Source: Pseudomonas proteolytica
Lineage (GTDB): Bacteria > Pseudomonadota > Gammaproteobacteria > Pseudomonadales > Pseudomonadaceae
DNA length: 64,000 nt
Assembly: GCF_007858275.1 (NCBI RefSeq)
Contig: NZ_VFEV01000012.1
Location: 1 to 64,000, forward strand
Reading direction: 5' to 3'
Position numbers and translations under genes: made by a program. Under the pieces are notes generated by a model. It was not told the DNA's origin, did no database searches, and saw nothing but the letters and a program-made list of their open reading frames with translations. This document shows positions 1 to 9,582 of this stretch, piece by piece; positions within the stretch are counted from its first letter, which is position 1, and every line of letters starts with the position of its first letter.

Positions 1-192
1 GGGTGGCGAAGCCGCCCCAAATCCTGCTGGCTCGGTGTGCCTGAAATATCTACGGCGTCTGGAGTGGGGCTGCTGCGCAGCCCAGCGCGGGGCAAGCCCG
101 CTCGCCACAACAAGCCCGCTCGCCACAGGAAGCCCGCTCGGCACAAGAAGTCTGCGGGCCACAACAAGCCCGGTTGCTACAACAGGCCAGGA
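1..192. repeat. Composite REP element with short tandem tail
   Basis: Copy A of a composite repeat that recurs at 8663-9003 and 9583-10062. It starts with a GGGTGGCGAAGCCGCCCC palindrome, then a spacer, then the palindromic core GGGCTGCTGCGCAGCCC followed by GCAAGCCCGCTCGCCAC. After the core, short degenerate units of the type ACAACAAGCCCGCTCGCC follow one another up to about 190. No gene is supported here; the two small ORFs in it are repeat translations. It is intergenic, just downstream of the NEL gene that ends at 217. Confidence 0.85.
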
Positions 193-216
193 CAGGCGCC
201 GATCGTCCGCTCAGTG

Positions 217-3200
217 CTAACTGAACTGGATTAAAGCCTGGCGGGTCAGGCGGCGGGCAAGTTCGTTGTAGTCATTTTGGATGCGCTCGTAAAAACCCAG
301 CACGGTGCTGTCTGGCAATGGTTGTTCGGTAAGTACCACGCTGTGTGGGATAACCAGTTCGTCGGCCAGCACCGCCAGTTGCTCGCGCACGTGTGTCTTG
401 GCCTCGGCCGTCAGTTGGCCTGCGGACCATTGTTGGTGCAGTTCCAGCAGGTCCTGCAGTTGGCTGCCGGCCTTTTCCCGCAGTTCGTCCTGGGTGTTGA
501 AGGCTTGGAGATGGGCGTCGTGCAGGTAGTCGCTCCAGAACGGTTGCTCCAGTACGCCGTTGACCAGCCCGTCACCTTGCTGCAACTGACGAATCGCACG
601 TGCCGCTCTGTCGAGATGGGCCTGGGTCACCCTGGCGGTGTTGCGGTAGACCATGTGTTCGGACACCCACGGCAGGTTCAGGCGTGTCTTGAGCCCGGTC
701 TGGTAGGCGAGGTAGACCTGCACGTCATCCACCTGGCCTTCACCGCTGCCAAAGGTTTGCCCCAGGCCGCCTTCGCTGACCGGGGTGACGCGGTGCAGGA
801 CTTCTTCGCGGGCCAGGCGGTTGACCTGGTCCAGGCGCCAGGATTGCCTGGCCAGGTTCACCAGGCGGCTCTCGCGTTGGAGCAGTGCCTGCGGGGAGTT
901 ATCCTTGAGAATGTGTTCGAGCATAGTCTCGACGCCCATGCGATTGAATACATGCGCGCCGGCATCCGCGCAATTGACCGGCGTCGCGGCCAGGCTGAAC
1001 ATCCGCTCGCGAAACTGCGGGTTCTCATCCATCGCAAACAGCAACTGCCAGACCCGTATGGCCAGGTCTTCCCGGCCTTCGCGAAACAATTGCGCATCTA
1101 TCTCGGTCTGGAACTCCACCGGTGGGCGCAACAGCTTGAGAAGGTCGAAAACTCCCTGGGAGCCATGCTCTTTTTCAACGTCGTCCCAGACGTTGATGGC
1201 CACGTCGCGCTCGTCGCCGTCCAGGCCAGACAACCAATACTGCCGCTCACTCGCACCGCTGCGGGGCGCCGTGCGATAGGGGTCGAAACCAAACGCCCGG
1301 CGGTAGCTGACAAAACGGTTTTCATCCTCGGGTTCGAGCTTGCCACGGTCCAGCCAACTGCCGGCGACGATGCGCGCACCCACCGAGTCTTCGGCGAATT
1401 GCGGCACGCTGCTGACCTCAGTGTGGGTCAGGTCCAGTTCGGGGATCGCCAGTCGGGGGCTGTCCAGGCCTTCTGGCCATTGGTTGATACCGGTTCGGCG
1501 CAGGGCCAGTCGGCGCAGTTCGGGCATCAGGCTGATGTCCGGTGGCACTTTCAGCTGGTTGTGCCCCTCCAGGTTCAAGGAGCGCAACTGCCACAGCCGT
1601 TTGAGCACTTCGTAGTCATAGCGCACCCACCTGATCGGGTTATGGCCCAGGTTCAGCGCGCTCAGGTGCTTCAGGTCGGTCAGTTGGGGGGGCAGGCCGG
1701 TCAGTTTGTTGTGGGACAGGTCCACCGTACGCACGCTGGGGAAGTTATGCAGAAAGCCCATTTCCTGGTCCTGCAGGCGCGTACCACTCAGGTTCAGGCG
1801 GGTGACATGGCTGAAGTCGGCCCGCAACGGTTCAATGTGGTGTATGTAGCGGCCCAGTACCAGCTCACTCAAGTCCAGCAAGGTGCCGCGCGCGCGGGGT
1901 TGCGTTGGCAACATGCTCTGGTAGGCGCCATCCTCCCAACAGGTGCGCAACTCTTTGAGGATCATCTTGCGCATCAACAGTTCGTTTTCCGCGAGCACGC
2001 TGCCTGCCGGGCCGAGGGTTCGGCGTTTGCGAATGTAGCGCAGGTCTTCGAGCAGCCGCAGGTGGTCGGCTTGCAGCTTGACCAGCAATTGCTTACCCGC
2101 TGGGGTTTGGAGAAAGGGCGCGACCTGCGCGATCTCTTCTTCGTTGAGCAAGGGGCACAGTGTGCTCAGGGTTTCTCTGAGCGTCGGCGTTTGCGCCGGC
2201 CGGCGGCGAAACAAGCGGCGGAAGGCTTCGAAGCCGGGCTTTTGCAGCAGGCGTTGAGTGACGCCCTCGTCGGCCCGACGTCGGCTGGGTGCTTCCAATA
2301 CCGTACGGCGTGCGGCCAGGGGTTCAAGTTGCTCCTTGAGCCAGGCCCTGAATATCTCGCCCTGGCCTGGCCGATAGCCGAGCGCGTCAGCGGGGAGCAC
2401 GCGCAACAGGGCTTCGTAGAAACTGTACTGCGCCACGTCCGGTGCACCGTGGATCTGGTAGCGTCCCTGGCTTTGGTACAACAGGATTTTCTGCGTGCCG
2501 GCGTCAGTCGGGCCGACCTGACAACGCAAGGGACCATCGGCCGATTGCCTATGGATGGCGATATTCAGGTCGCCCAGCGAGTCGCTGTTCAAGCGCACGA
2601 TATTCAAGGCCATGCGCTCGGTATCCGGCGTCAGTAAGGCGTCGTCGTACAGGCCTTCGCTGGCGTGGCTGGCGCGTACTTCGTTGGCCAGTTCCCGGGC
2701 GAGGTTTTTCAGGCGCAGGGGGATGCGCTGTTCGCTGCTCATCACCTCCAGTTCCCCGGGTGAGGTGCGCAGCAGCAACAGGCTCACCAGGTCGCTGGGC
2801 AGGTGCGGGAACTGCTGTTGAATCAGTTGGCCGTGGGGCGTGTCGAGCACTTCGCGGGTGCTATAGAGGTGGTTGAAAATCGCGGTCTTCTGCGGCACCA
2901 GGCGCTCGGCCAGTTGCCCGCGCAAGGCCTCGACCTGCCCGGATTGCGTGGCGGGCGCCGGCGAGGGCAGTAGCGCCTTGAGTTCTGCCTCGCTGAGAAA
3001 CGCCACGACGTGCTCGGGCAACTTGCCGGCCCGGACATCGTGATGGCTGATTTTCAGGGTATTGGCCTGTGTGGCGTCGGTGGCTCCGTAGCGCATGGCA
3101 TAGCCGCTCAAATCGTTATTGATAAACACATCGATGGCTTTGTCCGAGGGCCAGCCGGCCAGCTCGCTGATGGTTTGCACTGACCAATTGGTCGGCAGAT

Positions 3201-5307
3201 CAGGCATGGCGCCGGTGCGCATCTGCTGCGGTGCCTGTTCGACTTGCCGGTGCAGGCGGCGGCGCTTGAGGCTGTCGGCCAGCAGGGGCGGCGGCGGTTC
3301 GCGGTGGGCGTACATCATGCGCAAGGCGCCGTCGTGGGTGCCGCTGGTTTCACAGGCCTGCTCCAGCTCTGCGGGCGTTAGGCCCTGCGCCAAGGGGCCC
3401 AGGCGAGCGCGCAAGGTCTCACGGTCCCAGGTATGCGGGTCTTCGGCCTCATGCAGCCAGGCGCCATGGTCGTTGTGGTCGAGTTTCGGTGCATAGGCGT
3501 GCGGCCGGCTCGGGTGCTTGATCCGATACGTGTCGGCGGTGGGGCCGTGTTCGACCACATAGTGCCGGCCCTCCAGGCGCAGGATGGCGGTGTCGCCATG
3601 GGCGTGCAGGCCCAGGGCATCGGGCTGTGCGTCGCTGCGCAGTTGCAGGTCGTTGCGTGCGTAAGGCGTCAGGTCCGGGTTCCATAGGCGGGGTTGCCCG
3701 TCGACGTCGATCGGGTGCAAACCGTCGACAAACGACGAGCGCTTGAAGGCACTGCCAAGGCCTGCGCCGGCGGCGAAGGTGGCCAGTTGCACGACATCGG
3801 TGGCCACGCTGACAAGGTGGTCGGCCGCTTCGCGAAATTGCCCTTCACCCAGGTCTACCAGGCCTTCGATGGCATCGCTGCTCAGTTGATAGGCGGTATA
3901 GGCCAGCATCAACTCACCGAGGAACGGTACGAAGGGTGTGATGACCAGCAGGGCGATATTGAAAATATCCGCGACGATTTTTGTCAGGTTGTCCCACCAG
4001 GCCCAGCGCTGGTGGCTGTCAGCGTCGGCGGTGGCGACGGCAATCGTGCGCCCGTCATTGAGAATCTTGTTCAGGGCTTGCTGATAGAGGTGCTCCCACA
4101 GATCACCGTCGATACGCACCGCCGAAAACTGCAGGCGGGGATTATCCAGCAGCGTCTCGCGCCATTGCGGGCGCGGGTCCAGGGGTGATGCTTCATGCCA
4201 CTGCACCCGGCACAAACGCTGATCCAGCCCGGCAAAGAAATGCCCGCGCAGCCCATGGTCGACAAACTGGCTGAAGAACTGCTGGTAAGTCTGCTGCCCC
4301 CGTGAGGGGATCGGCGCGTTGGCTTGCAGTTTGCGCGTCAGGTCGCGCATGAAGGCCAGGCTGGAGTCGTATTCCTTGACCGGGCTTTCGGGGTCATGGG
4401 GGATATAGGCGATCAGTTTTGACACGCTGGATACCCGGTCCAGGTCTGCGGCAATCAGCAGGATCCCGGTCAGTGGCGCATCCAGAATGTGCAATTGGTA
4501 GAACTGCAACACCCCGCGCTCACCGCGTAATGCGCGCATCAACACCCCGTAGGCCGCCCGCCCCAGGTCTGGAACCTGTTGGTCATTGGTTTTCAGCACC
4601 GCCAGTTGCGCGGCGGCTTTGAGGGCGGCTTTTTGACTGGCGATGATGCTGTGCTTGAGTGCGGCGCGGGCGGCGGGATCGCTGGGCAGCAGGTGGTCTT
4701 GCAAATGCTGCTGATAGCGGGTGCCAAGGTCCAGTTCTCGGCACAGCGCCTTGAACTGCTGGATGGACATTTTGGGGTGCAGGGGTTTGAGGGTGAAGTG
4801 GCCCCGGTAGTCGGGTTGAGAGATGTAGCAGGAGTCGTCTTCAAAGGTTTCGCTCGCGGCAAAGTTATGCAGCGCCGCATCCAGCAGTGACACTTTGCGG
4901 CTGGTCACTCCAGGGACAATAGTGAGTGCGTACCAGGGCAATTTTTTGGGGATATACAGGTTGAGGAACGTACTTTTGACGTCGACGTTCAGGCGGTATT
5001 TGTCGTAGATGGCCTGCTTCAACAACGGCTCGGCAAACGCATACACGTCTTGCACCTCGCGCAGTTGGCGATCCACCGCGTTTTGCGCGCGCCAGCCTTC
5101 GGCATTGGTGCGCTGCAGCACTTGGTGTTGGCTGGGCGAGGCGCTGGCGTACCAGGCCGGTCGGGACAGTTCGGCGCTGCCCAATGGGCTGACCCTGGCC
5201 AGGGTGGCGGTGGTAAGCCAGTCGGGGATGAGCTGTGTTAGCCGTTCATAGTGGGGCCCTTTATAGAGTGTCGTAGATGAATGGGCAGGAGTGGGCAATT
5301 CGGGCAT
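217..5307 (-). CDS. Giant NEL-type E3 ubiquitin ligase-like effector (DUF6543/LRR/NEL)
   Basis: A 1696-residue protein built like the large Pseudomonas DUF6543 (dermonecrotic-toxin-like) proteins. The N-terminal part contains a hydrophobic stretch at about 442-480, then a DUF6543 core. About six leucine-rich repeats lie at roughly 1165-1300 (pattern LxxLNLxxNxL). A C-terminal NEL (IpaH-type novel E3 ligase) domain runs from about 1380 to the end. The presumed catalytic cysteine is Cys1446 in the context VNCADAG, with the Asp two residues later seen in NEL CxD motifs. In this family the Cys forms a thioester with ubiquitin inside a eukaryotic host cell; that activity is inferred here, not seen. 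No signal peptide, chaperone gene or type III secretion gene is nearby. The gene stands alone, ends in a REP element, and has a paralogue at 11885-18367. The start at 5307 lacks a strong Shine-Dalgarno sequence, so the exact N-terminus is uncertain. Confidence 0.85.
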   Translation of the reverse strand: MPELPTPAHSSTTLYKGPHYERLTQLIPDWLTTATLARVSPLGSAELSRPAWYASASPSQHQVLQRTNAEGWRAQNAVDRQLREVQDVYAFAEPLLKQAIYDKYRLNVDVKSTFLNLYIPKKLPWYALTIVPGVTSRKVSLLDAALHNFAASETFEDDSCYISQPDYRGHFTLKPLHPKMSIQQFKALCRELDLGTRYQQHLQDHLLPSDPAARAALKHSIIASQKAALKAAAQLAVLKTNDQQVPDLGRAAYGVLMRALRGERGVLQFYQLHILDAPLTGILLIAADLDRVSSVSKLIAYIPHDPESPVKEYDSSLAFMRDLTRKLQANAPIPSRGQQTYQQFFSQFVDHGLRGHFFAGLDQRLCRVQWHEASPLDPRPQWRETLLDNPRLQFSAVRIDGDLWEHLYQQALNKILNDGRTIAVATADADSHQRWAWWDNLTKIVADIFNIALLVITPFVPFLGELMLAYTAYQLSSDAIEGLVDLGEGQFREAADHLVSVATDVVQLATFAAGAGLGSAFKRSSFVDGLHPIDVDGQPRLWNPDLTPYARNDLQLRSDAQPDALGLHAHGDTAILRLEGRHYVVEHGPTADTYRIKHPSRPHAYAPKLDHNDHGAWLHEAEDPHTWDRETLRARLGPLAQGLTPAELEQACETSGTHDGALRMMYAHREPPPPLLADSLKRRRLHRQVEQAPQQMRTGAMPDLPTNWSVQTISELAGWPSDKAIDVFINNDLSGYAMRYGATDATQANTLKISHHDVRAGKLPEHVVAFLSEAELKALLPSPAPATQSGQVEALRGQLAERLVPQKTAIFNHLYSTREVLDTPHGQLIQQQFPHLPSDLVSLLLLRTSPGELEVMSSEQRIPLRLKNLARELANEVRASHASEGLYDDALLTPDTERMALNIVRLNSDSLGDLNIAIHRQSADGPLRCQVGPTDAGTQKILLYQSQGRYQIHGAPDVAQYSFYEALLRVLPADALGYRPGQGEIFRAWLKEQLEPLAARRTVLEAPSRRRADEGVTQRLLQKPGFEAFRRLFRRRPAQTPTLRETLSTLCPLLNEEEIAQVAPFLQTPAGKQLLVKLQADHLRLLEDLRYIRKRRTLGPAGSVLAENELLMRKMILKELRTCWEDGAYQSMLPTQPRARGTLLDLSELVLGRYIHHIEPLRADFSHVTRLNLSGTRLQDQEMGFLHNFPSVRTVDLSHNKLTGLPPQLTDLKHLSALNLGHNPIRWVRYDYEVLKRLWQLRSLNLEGHNQLKVPPDISLMPELRRLALRRTGINQWPEGLDSPRLAIPELDLTHTEVSSVPQFAEDSVGARIVAGSWLDRGKLEPEDENRFVSYRRAFGFDPYRTAPRSGASERQYWLSGLDGDERDVAINVWDDVEKEHGSQGVFDLLKLLRPPVEFQTEIDAQLFREGREDLAIRVWQLLFAMDENPQFRERMFSLAATPVNCADAGAHVFNRMGVETMLEHILKDNSPQALLQRESRLVNLARQSWRLDQVNRLAREEVLHRVTPVSEGGLGQTFGSGEGQVDDVQVYLAYQTGLKTRLNLPWVSEHMVYRNTARVTQAHLDRAARAIRQLQQGDGLVNGVLEQPFWSDYLHDAHLQAFNTQDELREKAGSQLQDLLELHQQWSAGQLTAEAKTHVREQLAVLADELVIPHSVVLTEQPLPDSTVLGFYERIQNDYNELARRLTRQALIQFS

Positions 5308-5415
5308 GCAGTAACGCTCGCTAGATGATTTTAAGCATTAGCGTATCTGCTGAAGTTCAGAACAAAAGTTCAAAATCCTGGGGATGATTCGCGGTTCAAG
5401 TGCGGCAAAAGTTCA

Positions 5416-8400
5416 TTATTCAAATGCATGACTGAGATAACTAACACCCGGTTGCGGAGCTTGCGTGTATTCAACCGAAGTGGATGCCGGGGCCTGGCAC
5501 AACGTGTGCGCACCCGGTTGCAGGTAAGGGCTGAGGATCGGTGCCATCCCCTTGAGCACCTGGACCGGTAGCGCAGAGGTGAAGGTGAAGTTTTGCGCTG
5601 AACTGCCGGGGACAAAGGCCGTCAGCGTGCCGAAGTGCTGGTCGCCGATATAGAACACGAAAGTCGCAGTACGGTTGATCGACTTGGAACTGAGAATACG
5701 GCCGCCGGCGCCCACGGCCTCGATGCGGTTGTCGCCGGTGCCGGTCTTGCCACCCATGGTCAGGGGCGTGCCATCGGCGAGTTTGAAACTACCCGCCACG
5801 CGTTTGGCTGTGCCGGCGTCCACCACTTGCGACAGCGCGGCGCGCAGGGCCGTGGCCACCGCACTGGGCATCACCCGTTTGCCGCGGTCCGGGTCGTTGA
5901 CCACGCGGGTGTCGTAGGGCGTGGCGGCGGCAAAGTGCAGGCTGTCGATGCGCAGCGGCGGCTGGCGCACGCCATCGTTGAGGATGGTGCCCACCAGCTC
6001 CGCCAGCGCTGCCGGGCGGTCCCCCGAACTGCCGATGGCGGTGGCCAGGGACGGCACCAGGTGGTCGAAGGGGTAGCCGACCTGCTGCCAGCGCTGGTGA
6101 ATGTCCAGGAACGCTTCAATCTCCAGCATGGTGCGGATCCGACTGTCGCGGGCGCTCTTGTGCCGGCTCTTGAACAGCCAGCTGTAGACTTCCTGGCGCT
6201 CATGTTCGCTGGCGGCGACGGCCTGGGAGAACGTCGCGTCGGGGTGGTTGAGCAGGTAGCCCAACAGCCATAGGTCCAGCGGGTGGACCTTGGCGATATA
6301 GCCCTGGTCGGGCAGGTCATAGGCCCCGGGGCCGTAGTTGATATAGAGCGTGTCGAGGCGCGCATCGGTGAGTTTTTCGGCGCTTTTGGTCGCCGGCAGG
6401 TGGGCCCGGACGAAGCTGTTGAAACTCTGCTGACTGGCCTGCGGCAACAGGTAGCGATGCACGGCGGCCAGGCGCATGGCGGTGGGGTGCATGCTGTCGA
6501 GAAAGGTGTCGAGACGGGCCTGGGTGTCTTTGTTGCGGTACTTTTTCCAGAAGCGCAGCAGGAACGTGGTGCCCTCGCGGTCGGCAAAACGAGCTAGGTA
6601 TTCCTGACGACGCGGGTCGCTGTCGTCCTTGAGCAACTCGGCGCTGTTGTTGGGCCCCTGATAAGTGCTGTAGCGCACCAGGTCACGCATCAGGCGGATG
6701 AACGGCAGGTTGATCGACTCGCGCAGGGCATCGCGCAGGGTCGGGTTGCGGCCGTTGTCTTCATTGCGAAAGTTATGGAAACGATGCAAGCCGCCCCCAG
6801 TAAAAAAAGCTTCGCCGGGGCTGGCCGAGTATTGCCGGTCGAGGGCCGCATCGAGCATGTTCGCCAGGCTGTGGTCGTTGTGCTGTATCAGGTAATCCAC
6901 GGCCCAGCGGGTCAGGCGATCCTGGTCGTTGACCTCGATTTTTTTCAGCGCGGCGGGCGCCTGGCCGGCATAGCGCTCATGCAATTCGCTGATCATCTGC
7001 AGGTAGGTGGTCAGCACCCGTAGCTTGGCGGTAGAGCCCAGTTCCAGCTTGCTGCCCTCGTTGATATCGAAGGGTTGGTCGGTGCTGTCGGTCTGCACCC
7101 GCACCCGCGCGCCGTCGGCGGTCATCTCGTAGAGGTTGAAGCTATAGCGCACCTGGGCGGTGCTGGTGGGCGTCAACAGGCGCGGACCGAGCAGCCCCAA
7201 TTGCGCGGCAAACGCCGGGTCTGCCAGGCGCTTGAGGTAGTCGGTGGCCTGGGTTTGCAGCTCGCTTTGCAGGGTGCTGGTGGCGGCCAGGTCCAGCCGA
7301 TCCAGATCGTACAGCGGACGGTTGAGCAGGGCGGCCAGGCGGCTGCGCACCACGCTGATACCTTTGTTGGTTTCGATGGGTTGGATTGTCGGCTGTTGCT
7401 GCCAGTCGCGGTAAGTCACCTTGCTCGCCAGGGCGGCGTTGATCAGTGTCGGTTCGATCTCGCCACTTTGCCCCAGCAGGCGCAGGTGACTGTCGGTAAG
7501 GCTGGCCAGCTCATCGCGGCCTTTGGACAGGTAATGGGACGGGCGGCGCTGGGCGATCATCAGCGACAACACCTCGCGCAGGGCCAGGCCTTTTTGTGCC
7601 AGGTTTTTTGCATCGTTGCCCGCCAGCAGGGCGTTGGTCTGGTTGAAGTCGGCGCCGTACCAGACCCGCAGGCCTTCGGCGATGCCATGCACTTCACCAT
7701 GCCCGGGAACGGCGGACAGCGGCACGCTGTTGAGGTAATCGCGCACGATATTTTGCCGCGCGGCCAGGGTTTGCGGACCGCCCTGGTAGGTGCGCACGCT
7801 GGCGGAAATCATCTGGCGGATCTTCTCGCCGCCGGAGAGAGTCAGCCCATCGGGGGAGTGACGATACTTTTCCAATTGCGTGGCCAGGGTACTGCCACCT
7901 GCGGTCTGGCCGGGAAGGTGCAGCAGCTTGGCCAGTTGCGACCACGCGGCCTTGGCAAAACGCGGCCAGTCCACGGCGGGGTTGGCCTGGGGTTGGGCGG
8001 GGTCCAGCAGGTCGCGGTTTTCAATAAACAGAAGACTGCTGACGATCACCGGGGGAATGGCGCTGAAGCTTGGATAGAACTGTTGTGGATAGTTGAACTG
8101 GTACAGCGGTTGCGCACGGCAGTCGCTGATCGACAAGCCGGCCTGAATCTTTTCGGCATAGGGTACGAACAGGCCATGGCGGGTGTAGTCCAGCAAGTCC
8201 TGGGAAAAGTGGGCCTGGCTCTGAATCAGGTAATTGCGCTGCCGCAGGCGCGGCAGGAAATCACCCAGTGCGCTGTAGCCCAGGCGTTTGTCGAAGGGGC
8301 CGTCTCCTGGGTACACAATGGCGTCGCTGGGCCCCGGTTGCACGGTGTACACCAGCGTGGCCGCGACACGGCTGAACTCCCGGGCCTGCCATTTGGAACT

Positions 8401-8589
8401 GCGCACCTCCCGCGAGGCGGCATACGCCAGAGCGACCAGCCCCACCACCAGCAAAAGCCAGAACCAGCGCCACCCGCGCCTGCGTCTACGGGGAATTTGT
8501 GGCAATGACTGATCGTCCGGACTGTCGGTGGGTTGCGCAGCGGTGGTCGAACCGGTTTGCCATAACGCGCCCATAGTCGATTGATCCAT
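5416..8589 (-). CDS. Class A PBP-like transglycosylase/transpeptidase
   Basis: A 1057-residue inner-membrane peptidoglycan synthase-like protein. A single membrane anchor lies at about 36-60 after a proline/arginine-rich cytoplasmic tail. A GT51 glycosyltransferase domain follows, with GGSTLATQLEK, the equivalent of the family GGSTITQQ motif. The C-terminal transpeptidase domain has a full penicillin-binding triad: STAK (Ser519/Lys522), SIN in RESINLPF, and KTG (Lys948) in GGKTGTG. It is longer than ordinary PBP1a/1b. The first GT51 motif is divergent: IENRDLLD without the usual downstream HxG. It is monocistronic between a NEL gene and REP repeats, and no morphogenesis partner gene adjoins it. 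The PBP class call is firm; which cell-wall process it serves cannot be read from the sequence. Met6 (8574) is an alternative start. Confidence 0.85.
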   Translation of the reverse strand: MDQSTMGALWQTGSTTAAQPTDSPDDQSLPQIPRRRRRGWRWFWLLLVVGLVALAYAASREVRSSKWQAREFSRVAATLVYTVQPGPSDAIVYPGDGPFDKRLGYSALGDFLPRLRQRNYLIQSQAHFSQDLLDYTRHGLFVPYAEKIQAGLSISDCRAQPLYQFNYPQQFYPSFSAIPPVIVSSLLFIENRDLLDPAQPQANPAVDWPRFAKAAWSQLAKLLHLPGQTAGGSTLATQLEKYRHSPDGLTLSGGEKIRQMISASVRTYQGGPQTLAARQNIVRDYLNSVPLSAVPGHGEVHGIAEGLRVWYGADFNQTNALLAGNDAKNLAQKGLALREVLSLMIAQRRPSHYLSKGRDELASLTDSHLRLLGQSGEIEPTLINAALASKVTYRDWQQQPTIQPIETNKGISVVRSRLAALLNRPLYDLDRLDLAATSTLQSELQTQATDYLKRLADPAFAAQLGLLGPRLLTPTSTAQVRYSFNLYEMTADGARVRVQTDSTDQPFDINEGSKLELGSTAKLRVLTTYLQMISELHERYAGQAPAALKKIEVNDQDRLTRWAVDYLIQHNDHSLANMLDAALDRQYSASPGEAFFTGGGLHRFHNFRNEDNGRNPTLRDALRESINLPFIRLMRDLVRYSTYQGPNNSAELLKDDSDPRRQEYLARFADREGTTFLLRFWKKYRNKDTQARLDTFLDSMHPTAMRLAAVHRYLLPQASQQSFNSFVRAHLPATKSAEKLTDARLDTLYINYGPGAYDLPDQGYIAKVHPLDLWLLGYLLNHPDATFSQAVAASEHERQEVYSWLFKSRHKSARDSRIRTMLEIEAFLDIHQRWQQVGYPFDHLVPSLATAIGSSGDRPAALAELVGTILNDGVRQPPLRIDSLHFAAATPYDTRVVNDPDRGKRVMPSAVATALRAALSQVVDAGTAKRVAGSFKLADGTPLTMGGKTGTGDNRIEAVGAGGRILSSKSINRTATFVFYIGDQHFGTLTAFVPGSSAQNFTFTSALPVQVLKGMAPILSPYLQPGAHTLCQAPASTSVEYTQAPQPGVSYLSHAFE

Positions 8590-8662
8590 TCACGCAGATT
8601 GATCGGACTTGCCTGAAGCTTAGACGCTGGTTGGCGGGTAGGCAGAATTTGTATGTGGTCGT

Positions 8663-9003
8663 GGAGGGCGCCTCCCCAAAGCCTGCTTGCGCGGTGTGTC
8701 TGGGGTAGCTGGGGTGGGTTTTTGGGGCTGCTGCGCAGCCCAGCGCGGGGCAAGCCCGCTCGCCACGACGCGCCCGGTTGCCACAGCGGGCGCTCTGGCC
8801 GCAGTCGGGGGCTGGCGCGGTAAATGTGGAGAGGGGGCTTGTCCCCCGTTGGGTGGCGAAGCCGCCCCAAAGCCTGCTTGTGCGGTGTGCCTGGAGAAAC
8901 TGGGGTGGGTTTGTTGGGGCTGCTGCGCAGCCCAGCGCGGGGCAAGCCCGCTCGCCACGACAAGCCCGGTTGCCATGACGGGCCCGGTTGCCACAGTAAG
9001 TGG
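8663..9003. repeat. Composite REP cluster, two units, upstream of RAYT side
   Basis: Two near-identical composite units. Each contains CCCCAAAGCCTGCTTG, a GGTGGG(T)n spacer, the palindromic core GGGCTGCTGCGCAGCCC and the tail GCAAGCCCGCTCGCCAC. The second also carries the leading GGGTGGCGAAGCCGCCCC palindrome (8851-8868). Between and after them lie short units of the CCCGGTTGCCA type. The block sits immediately 3' of the RAYT gene on its coding strand and explains most of the 8590-9004 gene gap. Several ORFs reading through it are repeat translations. Confidence 0.9.
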
Positions 9004-9004
9004 G

Positions 9005-9463
9005 CTAAAGCCAGGCGGCGTCCCAGAGGGGGTAGTCACCGATGTGGTCGACCAAGCCGGCACGCAGGGGGTTGGCGACGATGTAGCGGGCAATTCGGCG
9101 AATGTCTTCTTCGGCGCGGACTGCGCGGTCATGGTAGCCACTTTGCCAGAAGCGTTCCCTGATGCCCCGTGCGCGGTTGATGGTCAATGTGCTGCGGGAC
9201 TTGGTCCTGCCGATGACCTGGGACAAGGGAGCGTCGCCTAGCTCAAATAACCAATGCAGGTGATCCGGCATGATGACCCATGCCAGCGAGTTGACCAGGC
9301 CCAGGTCATGGGTGTGCTTGAGTTCTGCAACCAATAACCTACCCAGGCGCAAGTTGCTGAATAGTGGATAGCGTTGGTGGACCACGGTGGTGATGAGATA
9401 GGCCCGTCCTGGCTCGCAATAGCGGCCCAGGCGTAACAAATGGGAGTTGGGTTTCTGGGGCAA
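9005..9463 (-). CDS. REP-associated tyrosine transposase (RAYT)
   Basis: A 152-residue Y1 HUH-superfamily transposase. The metal-binding HxH is His68-Leu-His70 in MPDHLHWLFELG, and the probable nucleophile is Tyr127 in ARYIVANPLRAG. Length and motifs fit the single-domain RAYT proteins of Pseudomonas, which bind and cut REP hairpins and are held responsible for REP dispersal. The gene is bracketed by composite REP clusters on both sides (8663-9003 and 9583-10062), the classic REPtron arrangement. It reads through intact with both motifs, so it is probably functional. No terminal inverted repeats or target duplication of an IS are visible. Confidence 0.9.
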   Translation of the reverse strand: MPQKPNSHLLRLGRYCEPGRAYLITTVVHQRYPLFSNLRLGRLLVAELKHTHDLGLVNSLAWVIMPDHLHWLFELGDAPLSQVIGRTKSRSTLTINRARGIRERFWQSGYHDRAVRAEEDIRRIARYIVANPLRAGLVDHIGDYPLWDAAWL

Positions 9464-9582
9464 TCCTTTGCTCCTTGAGGTATGGGTGGAAGGTTTATTG
9501 ACCCTAGTACTTGGTGTTGGAACGAGATCCTGAAATCGGTGTGCGGATGTATCTGTGATGGGGTGTTTGCCCTATGGCCGGA

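Noticed and set aside
277..2637. 786-codon plus-strand ORF opposite the first NEL gene
   Set aside because: It lies antisense to a gene with clear domains; its translation has no motif or ribosome site and reflects high GC on the opposite strand.
7075..8508. 477-codon plus-strand ORF opposite the PBP gene
   Set aside because: Shadow of the PBP coding strand; no start signal or domain.
8226..8963. ORF starting in REP repeats and running into the PBP gene
   Set aside because: Its N-terminal part is translated REP sequence and the remainder is out of frame with the PBP.
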